Source: DATGKG01 sp963783145 (GTDB lineage Bacteria; Desulfobacterota; Binatia; Binatales; Binataceae). From it: a stretch of 64,000 bases of DNA. Made by a program: the position numbers and the translations under genes. The first letter of the stretch is position 1. Each line of letters starts with the position of its first letter. The stretch spans positions 248,001-312,000 of the forward strand of contig CAWAMM010000004.1 in assembly GCA_963783145.1 (NCBI GenBank), read 5' to 3'. This document shows positions 34,501 to 42,400 of this stretch, in pieces. The notes beneath the pieces were generated by a model that had not been told where the DNA came from, did not search any database, and saw only the letters and a list, made by a program, of their open reading frames with translations.

Positions 34501-35546
34501 AGTCCGTTCGGGTCAAGTTGGGGGTTGATGTTGTCTCCGAGGCTTTGGCCATTTGCTCCGGTGATCGCACCAAAACCGCATGAAGCATCATCGGAGATGT
34601 TGTAGCTGCCACCGCCATTCGCGGGAGACCCGGAACAATTAGGTCCGTTAGAGCTCATGGCGAATATGCTGTTGGCGAGGGTCAGGGTGGCGCCCGAATT
34701 GTTGATACTACTACCGCCCGTGTCTTCCACGCTGTTGTCCACGAAGGTGCTGTTAATAACGCTCATCGTCATGGAACTGTTATGGTTCAGGGCGCCGCCC
34801 AAAGTTGCGGAATTGAATGAAAAGGTATCGTTAACGAGATAGAGGTTGCCCGCGTCTTCATTGTCGATCGCGCCACCGTTATTGTTCGCGAGGTCACGCA
34901 AGAAGGTGCTGGAAAAGACGCCGGCTGTGCCGGTGTTATAAATTGTGCCGCCGTTATTAGTTGCAAAATTGCGAGAGAAATAGCAGTCAGAAACGAGCAG
35001 CGTGCCTTGGTTTAAAATACCAGCGCCGTCCTTTGCGCGCCCCAGCGTAACCGTAAGATCGTCAAGTGTGAGCATCGCGCCCGCACTAACAGACATCACT
35101 TCGACTTGGAACGCGCCACTGATGGTGATGGTCGCTCCGGTCCCCTCGATCGTCAAAGTGTTCACAATTGAGGGCAGGGTACCGTTGACATGAATATCAA
35201 TGGTGCCGCTCAGGCCTGAGGTGAAATTGATCAGGTCGTCGCCGGTGCCGGCGGGGCAATCACCCCCGCTGGTATCCATTTCGGCGTTCGCATTCGCGAT
35301 CGCCTCGCGCAGGCTGCACTGCCCGGTCGTCGGCGTGTCGCTGGTGGTCGTAACCGTGATGGTATTAGTGGCTCTCAGCCTGGACACCAACAGAGCAATA
35401 GAAACCGGCACCAATATCGCGACCATCGCAAGCAGGAAGATGGGACGCGTCACCGCGCTCGAGAAGCCCTTGAGCATGGCAATGGCCGAGGTCAGTGGGT
35501 CGCCGGAAGGCAGCCAGTGGTTCATTCGGCGGCGAAAATTCTTCAC
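31533..35546 (-). CDS. giant CSLREA/beta-helix surface protein with Thr/Pro stalk (paralogue A)
   Basis: This 1337-residue protein starts at GTG 35546 behind GGGAGGG; the same VKNFR/VNNFR start is used by paralogue B. One membrane-spanning segment lies near residues 35-55. Two CSLREA units follow (QCSLREAIANANAEMD; LCTLREAINNANADAD), each opening a right-handed beta-helix with N-x-S/T-rich rungs and closing with a choice-of-anchor-Q-like block (LGDN ... NGGP ... DQRG ... CDVGA). A ~100-residue Thr/Pro/Ser stalk (about 32975-33270) leads to two copies of a ~185-residue module (GDVMIAQIVVYDGSG ... ELQVYFYGSQN ... AQAVLLIP), separated by a short second stalk. It is probably displayed on the cell surface; no function is known. 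Confidence 0.85.
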   Translation of the reverse strand: MKNFRRRMNHWLPSGDPLTSAIAMLKGFSSAVTRPIFLLAMVAILVPVSIALLVSRLRATNTITVTTTSDTPTTGQCSLREAIANANAEMDTSGGDCPAGTGDDLINFTSGLSGTIDIHVNGTLPSIVNTLTIEGTGATITISGAFQVEVMSVSAGAMLTLDDLTVTLGRAKDGAGILNQGTLLVSDCYFSRNFATNNGGTIYNTGTAGVFSSTFLRDLANNNGGAIDNEDAGNLYLVNDTFSFNSATLGGALNHNSSMTMSVINSTFVDNSVEDTGGSSINNSGATLTLANSIFAMSSNGPNCSGSPANGGGSYNISDDASCGFGAITGANGQSLGDNINPQLDPNGLQNNGGPTQTVALQWNSPAIDAVPIGLCPLTDQRGLPRPDSSIVTPVAACDVGAYEFSASVVNSLADNAIAGDGLCTLREAINNANADADTTDGDCAMSSAIVFSVSGQITLGSTLPAFTGSASINGSGEAITIDGANSFQVMHVNSGATLNLNNLTIADGNSGVDGGGISNNGSLMVSNCTLSDNTASGKGGAIFNADSAELNLSQSTVANNSASKGGGIFNNNSSPSGIAISVTNSTFDKNSAGNGGGIFNGGDSLIQVFFSTFKKNTSSGNGGAINLSSGASEIFGDIFTDSGDAGNCSGGPFNKQSFDISDDDTCDLGTSTGAQGQTLGDNVDPLLDPAGLQDNGGPTFTIALQSTSPAIDAVPISIELCPSTDQRGAPRPDREDINNINPACDVGAFESGNILPTPTPTPTGSVSPSASSTPTPTSTPTSTPTSTVTQTATPSPTPTASVTPTSTATSTPSVTPTSTPTMTFTGVTATATPTATPTSTATATATPTSTPTAQPSSPIIFEATGGLFDSSNPVTNVVVPVPTVAGGIQAGDVMIAQIVVYDGSGSNVPTAPSGWHLLRHDSVMIGNKMTSWIYYKVSLGGEPASYTWTIAAQYAAGLMGDWRGAAPSPIDQTSGAVAGGVNPVVQAAPSLTPFANGELQVYFYGSQNFAAPFITESSPPINSRADDMSSKEGFTLAYGDLAAPAGGTASPTYPASSNSGVGGFPVLTAQAVLLIPAGTPPTATITGTPILTPTMTPTPTSTATPTRTPVPPTSTPTATPVSSIAFVNAGPLTDSGSPIGTITVGVPSGVASGDLLLTQIVVYDGSGTNVPSIPGGWNFLRHDSLSSGGNQMTSWLYYKIAASEPGSYNWSISPQYAAGVMGAWSGVSASPIDRSSGATGSGSPALAAAPSLTPAHNGELQVYFYGAQNFSAPTIAEANAIRQLTNDRSSKEGFTLAFGELAAPFQGDASPTFNASATGSGSVVLTAQAVLLIPGP

Positions 35547-35572
35547 GGCGTCCCTCCCAAAAAAAAGTTCCA

Positions 35573-35617
35573 CGCGGTCGCCCATATGGGCGGAAACCGG
35601 TTCCGATGGCTATGTGC
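35573..35617 (-). promoter_or_regulatory. structured 5' leader element shared with paralogue B
   Basis: On the transcript: GCACATAGC ... GAACCGGTTTCC-GCCC-ATAT-GGGC-GACCG-CG. The stem CGGT/ACCG encloses GCCC/GGGC with an asymmetric internal loop. The same structure lies at 44985-45030 with a different loop and compensating flanks, 26-29 bases before the GTG. Confidence 0.5.
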
Positions 35618-36005
35618 AATTGGGCTAAACCTCGGCGCGAGGTCGCACTCCTCCACACCGGGCCGACAAGCAGTTGGTAGCAAAAGAGATGGTCTAATTC
35701 AACCTAAAAATTGTTGGAATGAATTTTTAAGTGTTGTTTTCGTTTTAATGAGTTTTATTTTCATTCGACTTCTGTATTCTCTCAGGCAGAAAAGTCTGCT
35801 GATAACCGCTTGCTTGATTTTATCAACACGATGTCAGAAGACGGCTTAGGAAGGCCGCGAAGGACGCTCGGTTGCCTAAAGCGATCGAGTATTGCGATTT
35901 ATGACTTGTGCATGCTACTTTTTCCATCAATTGTTGCATTAAAAGGCTGAAAAATGCTTTGAAGATGCAATAGGTCAAATCAAGATTAGGGGAGAGTGAG
36001 AAGCA
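35618..36005. other. AT-rich divergent intergenic region
   Basis: This region lies between the CSLREA gene and the CHRD gene, which point away from each other. It is rich in TTTTAA-like runs (35700-35820 and 35930-35990) suited to divergent promoters. No gene was seen. Confidence 0.45.
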
Positions 36006-36662
36006 GTGAAGCCAATTTCCAAGTCCGTCAAGCTATTTGTTCTTGGAACTATCGTGCTGTTGGCGGTGTCATGGTCGAGGCAGGGTGTTCAGAACGCGGC
36101 CGCGCAGCCTGCGGCGACGCCGAGTGTGGGACCATCAACCAACTACGTTGGGTATCCCAGCCCGGCGCAGGAACCTGGACCGGCCAATGGAACGGAGGCT
36201 AGCGCCATAGGCACCATTTCATTCGATCCGTACCTGACCCAGGCCCAGATCAATTTTTACTTGACCGGCCTTGATCCCGCAGAGATAACGGCTTTTCATT
36301 TGCATTGTGGACTACCCGGTCAGCTCGGCCCCATTGTCATAAATTTCAACCAGTTCGGGGCGTTTAACACGAGTTTCGTTGATGGGGTGTTTTCGGTCAC
36401 CGTCACCGATGCCGATGTCCGAGAGGCGAATTGGCCTCCGACTAAAACCGGAATTCCGCCCGCGTGCGAAAAAAACGCGATCGGGCCGGCACCCGCGACC
36501 ACCCTCGCGGGGATCGATGCACTGGCGCGGGTTGGGCAACTCTATTTCAACGTTCACACCGGTAAAGGAAAGGATAGGACTTTCGTGTTCGGGCTGATTC
36601 GCGGCCAGGTCTATCCGGTCGACATGCCGATGACCGCTACCGGTCAGTTAGGTGGACTTTAA
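36006..36662 (+). CDS. secreted CHRD-domain protein
   Basis: This 218-residue exported protein has a hydrophobic N-terminal signal (VKLFVLGTIVLLAVSW) and then one CHRD domain: FHLHCGLPGQLGPIVINF near residue 97 and QLYFNVHTGK ... FGLIRGQV near the end, the family's two hallmark blocks. CHRD domains occur in chordin and in many bacterial secreted proteins; the bacterial role is unknown. The start is GTG 36006 after GGGGAGAGTGAGAAGCA. A perfect 34-base palindromic terminator follows. It lies between two giant CSLREA genes and may be part of the same surface system. Confidence 0.85.
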   Translation: MKPISKSVKLFVLGTIVLLAVSWSRQGVQNAAAQPAATPSVGPSTNYVGYPSPAQEPGPANGTEASAIGTISFDPYLTQAQINFYLTGLDPAEITAFHLHCGLPGQLGPIVINFNQFGAFNTSFVDGVFSVTVTDADVREANWPPTKTGIPPACEKNAIGPAPATTLAGIDALARVGQLYFNVHTGKGKDRTFVFGLIRGQVYPVDMPMTATGQLGGL

Positions 36663-36695
36663 ACGGATCAATCCGGCCTGAAGCTCAACCGATTC

Positions 36696-36729
36696 AAAGG
36701 CCGCGCGATGGCGCCATCGCGCGGCCTTT
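36696..36729 (+). terminator. palindromic terminator after the CHRD gene
   Basis: AAAGGCCGCGCGATGGC and its exact inverted copy form a 34-base perfect palindrome ending in CCTTT, 34 bases after the stop. Confidence 0.8.
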
Positions 36730-36849
36730 GCTTGACCGCAGAGAATAAAGACTCTCAGTCGCTCTCAAGCGCGGTTCCACAGGATCGCCGCCGCGCTACC
36801 CGTAGCTGCGCCGACTATGCAAAAGTCGAGGGCTGCGAGGGGTGACACG

Positions 36850-37396
36850 ATGGAACCCGCGCGAATTAGCGGAAGTGAAATTGCCTACGAGCTTCGCGGT
36901 ACATCACCGTCTAAAGCCCGGGCTACGATCGTCATGATTCATGGCGTACCGGGCGACCCAGACCATGTATGCGGGTTTGGCGGCAGCATTCGCCAAGGAC
37001 TATCGCGTGGTGACCTTCGATTAGCGCGGCTCTGGGCTAAGCGAGAAGCCCGACATGCCGTACAGCATTGCGATGCTGGCCAGCGATACCCACGGCGTTG
37101 GTGGATCATTTGAAGATTTCCTCGGCGCATATCATCGAAGTCTCGATGGGTGGGATGATCGCGCAGGAATTCGCACTACGCCATCCGCAAAGGGTACGCA
37201 CTCTCGTGCTCGGCTGCACCACGCCAGGCGGGCCGAAGTCGATTCGCCTCGGTGGCGAAGCGTTGACGAACGCATATTCCACCAAGCCGATGACACCTGA
37301 GGAGCGCAGCAAGGCGTTGGCCTAGACCGCGTTCACCAAGGGCTACGTCGCGCGGCATCCGGTCGCGCGATTCCTAAGTCAACACTCAGCCTGAAA
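36850..37396 (+). pseudogene. alpha/beta-hydrolase pseudogene
   Basis: The reading begins MEPARISGSEIAYELRG and TIVMIHGVPG, then shifts frame near 36965. The next frame gives YAGLAAAFAKDYRVVTFD-stop-RGSGLSEKPD, where the stop sits inside the conserved FDxRGxG loop. A further shift near 37090 leads to IIEVSMGGMIAQEFALRHPQ (nucleophile elbow, Ser intact) and GCTTPGGPKSIRLGG, then two more stops. It is a decayed alpha/beta-fold hydrolase with at least two frameshifts and two premature stops and cannot make a whole protein. Confidence 0.85.
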
Positions 37397-37637
37397 GACA
37401 GACGTTAAGGGGCCGGCTAATAACAGGACCGCCTACAATCCTTCAAGCCGCCGGAGCCAGCCATCACTCCGATCGCAGTGAATTGCGGCGCGGTTGCATC
37501 GAGAAATGGTTGCGCGCGTTTATCCCCATTCGCGCCGCGATTGCCCCGCGCCATCGAAAGCCGCCCGCGCCGCGGCAAACTCTCCGAGCGCGGTGTGGCG
37601 CGAGGCCACCGAAAGTTTCTCTTCCCGCCTTGCGCGC

Positions 37638-39467
37638 CTAAGGGCCGGCTATCAGCAACACTGCTTGTGCAGTCAGAACGACTCCGCCACTGCCGCTCGA
37701 GCTCGCTGTATAAGCTGGAGAGGCGACCCCCTGTGCCGGAGCCGCTAAGTCCCCGAACGCGAGGGCAAAACCCTCCCTCGAGGACCTGTCATTCGCGCGC
37801 GAGGTGATGGCGCCGGGTTCACTGATGACAGGGGCCGCGAAGTTCTGTGATGCGTAGAAGTAAACCTGTAGTTCGCCATTATGACTCGGCATCAGCGAAG
37901 GTGCCGCCGCGAGCGCCGGATTGCCCGAGGCAGTCGCTCCCGACGACTTATCGAATGGCGCTCCCGACGCGCCCCGCCATGCTCCCATCACCCCAGCCGC
38001 GTATTGCGAGGCGATGTTCCAGCTGTACGAGGTCGCCGTTTCGCCGGACATCCGCACCTTGTAGTAGAGCCATGAGGTGATGTTGTTGCCATTGCTGGCG
38101 CTGTCGTGCCGGATGACCGTCCAGCCCGTCGGCGCCGACGGTACGTTGGTTCCGGTTCCGTCGTAGATGACGATCTGCGCGAGCATCACATCGCCGGAAA
38201 TGACTCCGGTCGGCGTGTTGACGGTTACCGTCGTTACCGGACTCGAGGTGTCGGTCAACGCGCTCGCATTGACGAACGATATCCCCGATGTCGGGACCGG
38301 CGTCGCGGTTGCGGTCGCAGTCGAGGTCGGCGTCGAAGTCGCGGTCGGCGTGGCAGTGGTGGTCGGCGTCTGGGGCGGCCCGGAGATGGCGGGGATCAGC
38401 AAGACTGCCTGCGCGGTAAGGACTCCGCCGGTGGACTTGGCGCTATACGTCGGCGACGCGATCCCTTCTCCCGGCGCGGTCAGGTCACCGAAGGCGAGCG
38501 TGAACCCTTCCTTAGTTGACCTACTATTTATCCGTGAAGTTATCGCGGTCGGTTCCGTGATGGTGGGGGCGGTCGCATTTTGCGAACCGTAGAAGTAAAC
38601 CTGCAGTTCGTTGTTATGATTCGGGGTCAACGAGGGCGCCGCCGCGACCAGCGGATTGCTCGCCGAGGTCGCCCCCGACGCCTGGTCGATTGGTGATGCC
38701 GCAGCACCACGGTAATCCCCCATCTGGCCCGCTCCATATTGCGCGGCGATGAGCCAATTATATGATAAAGGTTCGCTCGCTCCCGCGACCTTGTAGTACA
38801 GCCAGGTGGTCAGCTTATTGCCGCCATTGATCGAGTCATGCCGGATGAGGGTCCAGCCCGCCGGCGCCGACGGCACGTTGGTTCCGGTCCCATCGTAAAC
38901 GACAATCTGCGCCAGCAGCACGTCGCCCGCGATCGTTCCCGCCGGCCGGGTCACGATGATCGCCGTTACCGGGCCCGCCGAGTCGAACAATGGCCCATTG
39001 CCTTCGAAGGTGATCGATGCCAACGCCGCCGGTGTAGCAGTGGGAGTCGGGGTCGTCATTGCAGTGCCCGTCGCCGTAGCCGTAGCAGTCGGGGTCGCCG
39101 CGATGGTCATGGTCGGCGTGGGCGTCGGCGTGATGGTCGGCGTCGGAGTAGTCGTCGAGGTCGGCGTCGGAGTCGGGAGCACGTTGCCGGACTCGAAGGC
39201 GCCCGAATCGCACGCCGGTGTCACGCCGAGATCTTCGCGATCGGGCCGATGGGTCCCGCGCTGATCGGTGCTGGGACACATGGTGATCAGCTCGGCATCG
39301 ATGGCGGGGCTGGTCGATTGGAGCGCGATGGTCAAGGTCGGTCCGCCATTATCCTGCAGGCCGTTGGGATCAAGCAGCGGATTGATGCTGTCGCCGAGGG
39401 TTTTGCCATTGACTCCGGTCCCGGTGAAGCCGCAGGTAGCCATCATCCGAGATGTTGTAGCCGCCAT
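37638..39467 (-). pseudogene. C-terminal part of paralogue B, separated by frameshifts
   Basis: The frame holds the end of a choice-of-anchor-Q block (TLGDSINPLLDPNGLQDNGGP ... DQRGTHRPDRE ... CDSGAFES), a ~55-residue Thr/Pro stalk, and two ~185-residue C-terminal modules ending AQAVLLIAGP. It has no signal sequence, no proper start and no ribosome-binding site of its own. It continues gene 39443-44962 after two single-base shifts near 39524 and 39457. With both corrected, the product would be about 2440 residues. The shifts are either real inactivation or sequence errors. Confidence 0.75.
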
Positions 39468-42400
39468 CGGTGATGGTTCCGCCGTCGGACAGCGCAGTTA
39501 CCTCCGGACGGTTCACCGGCGAATATGCTGCCGGTGACGGCCAGCATGCCGGATAAACTACTGACACCGCCACCGTCGCCGCTGGCCGCACTGTTCTGAG
39601 AGAACGTGTTGTTGATCAGCATCAGCTGAGCGAAATTGGAAACGCCGCCGCCGCTGAGTATCGAACTGTTGCCCGCGAAGGTGTTGTTAATCACGGTCGC
39701 GCCCGACACCACGCCACCCTGGCTGTCAATCGCGCCGCCGTAGCCGTGGTTGACGTGGCCGATGGTATTGCCGGTGAAATTACCGGTGAAGGTGCTGGCG
39801 CTGATCGTAAATGAAGCGAGAACAGTCTCGATCGCGCCACCGTTGTCGTCCGCGGTGTTGTTGGAAAAGGTGGTGGTGCTGATGGTCGCGCTGCCGCTGT
39901 TGATATCGATCGCGCCACCGCTGTGGCGGTGAGCGTAGTTGCCGGAAAAGTTGCTGGCCGTGACGGTCAGCGCGCCATTGCTGAAGATCGCACCGCCGTT
40001 GCCATTGGCGGCGGTATTGTTGGAAAAAGTGACGTTGTTGACCCCCAGAGTTCCATCGTTGTTGATCGCGCCACCATTGCCGTTGAACGGGGCTCCGTTT
40101 TGGATGGTTAGATCGACCAGGCTCAGGCTGGCGTCGGTGTTTACCAGCAACACTTGATATGTACCAGCGCCATCGATGGTGATGGTCTGTCCGCTCCCAT
40201 CGATCGAAACGCCCGCCTGGATCGCAGGCAGCGTGCTGTTCAAGGTGATAGTGCCGCTGACGCTGAAGAGGATCTGTTCGCCCAGCCCGCAGTCGCCGCC
40301 GGTGGTGTCGACCAAGCTGTTGGCGTTGTTGATCGCCTCACGCAGGCTGCACAGATGGTCGCCCGAGGGACTGCTATCGCTGGTGGTGTTGACGATGATC
40401 GGGGTGGACTCGTACGCACCGGCATCGCAGGCGGTTTGCAAGCCCTCGGGGTCGGGCCGCGGAAATCCGCGCTGATCGATGGTCGGGCATAGTTCGATCG
40501 GGACCGCGTCGATGGCGGGGCTGTTGCCCTGCAGCGCGATGGTCTCGGTGGTTCCTTCGTTGAGCTCCAGTCCTGCCGGATCGAGCAGCGGGTTGACGTT
40601 GTCGCCGAGGGTTTGGCCGGCCACGCCGGTGCTGGTGCCGAAGCCGCAGGTCGCATCGTCGGAAGCATTGTACCCGCCGTTGAGGATCATCCCCTCGCAG
40701 TTACCGCCGCTTTCGCCTTCGAAGACGCTGCCAGTAACCAGCGCAGGAGAATTGCCGATTTGTCCCTCGACGCCTCCGAAGGAGATGCCGCCGCCGCTAT
40801 TGTCGTTGGAATTGTTGTCGAAGAAAGTGCTGTTGGTGACGACCAACGCGCCGAGGTCAGAGATCGCGCCGCCGCCCGCCGGTGCGCTGTTACCGGAAAA
40901 GGTCGAGTTGGTGATGGAGACGAAATCAATTGGAACTGGATTGCTGAAACCACCGCCAGAGCTGCCCGAACTGTTATCGGAGAAGGTGCTGCCGCTGATG
41001 GCTATCGAACTGTACGGTGCAACGTCTGATATCGCGCCGCCCCCCAAATCATTTCCAGGGTTGGCAGTCCCGTCACTGTTGCCGGAGAAAGTGCTGTTAG
41101 TGACGACTAGCGCGCTAAATGGTGCGAGGACGCCGATCGCTCCGCCGGTGCTATTGTTGCCGCTGCCGAACGAGCTGTTGTTCAGGAACGTGCTGTCGGC
41201 GATGGTTATGCTGCTGAATGGTGCGGCGTTAGCGAGAGCGCCGGAAGTGGGCTGGTTGCCGGTTGCGCTGTTGTTGGAGAAGGTGCTGTGGGTGATGCTC
41301 AGGGTGCATTCCACGCCTATGCAGATGTTAAACACCGCACACCCAATCTGGCACGTATTGCCGGTAAACGTAGAGTCGGTGATGATTCCAGTGTTGGGAA
41401 ATCCGTGGCCGGGAGCTGGAGTCGGGACTCCACTGGGCGTCGGTTGCGCAAGAATGATGCCGGCGCCGGCGTTACTTGCGCTGTTACCTACGAAAGCACT
41501 GCCGTTGACGGTCAGCGGCCCGTCGCTATAGACGCTCCCACCAGGGTATCCGGTATTGATGTTGTTCGCGATGGTGACGCCGACCAGATTCAGCGCACCG
41601 TCGCTGAACGCCGCGGCGCCGATCGCTGCGTTGCCATGCGCGATGGTGAGATTTTTCAGGGTCAGCGTAGCGCCGGTGTTGACCGCCATCACCCCGACCA
41701 GGTTCCCGCCGTCGATGGTGATATTGGGATGGGTCACCGCGATGGTCAGGGTGTTAACGATCGCGGGCAGGGTTCCCTGGGTGGAAACATTGATGGTGCC
41801 GACCACGCTGAAGGTGATTAGGTCGTTGCCGGTCCCGGCCGCACAGTCACCCCCGCTGGTGTCGGCTTCGGCATTGGCGTTGTTGATCGCCTCGCGCAGG
41901 GTGCAGAAGCCGTTGCCCGAGGTCGCGGTCGGATCGAGCAGGCTGTTCACCACGATGTTGAACGGCACCGGGGTGGCCACCGCGGTCGGGGTTGCGGTTT
42001 GAGTGATAATGGGGAGGCTAGTCGAAGTTGCAGTCGGAGTAGGAGTCGCGGTCGGGGTGACACTCGCGGTACCACCGGTCGTCGGAGTTGGGGCCGGAGT
42101 TGGCGTCGGCGTGACCGTCGCGGTGGGAACGATGCCGCCGGACTCGACCGCTCCGCTATCGCACGCAGGAACGGGCTTGCCGAGGTCCGCCATTTCCGGA
42201 CGCTTGGCGCCGCGCTGATCGGTGCTGGGGCAATTGGACAGCGGATCGGCGTCGATCGCGGGACTGTTGGGTTGCAGTTTTATGGTCTGGGTCGGGCCGC
42301 CATTATCCTGCAGGCCGGCCGGGTCGAGGAGCGGATCGACGTGGTCTCCGATGGGGCCGCCATTGGGGCTTATAAAGCTCGAAGCGTCAAAGTCACAAGT

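Noticed and set aside
35573..35617. Leader element as a c-di-GMP-I (GEMM) riboswitch
   Set aside because: It lacks the GCACAGGGCAAACC core and the tetraloop-receptor arrangement; only the general hairpin nature is shared.
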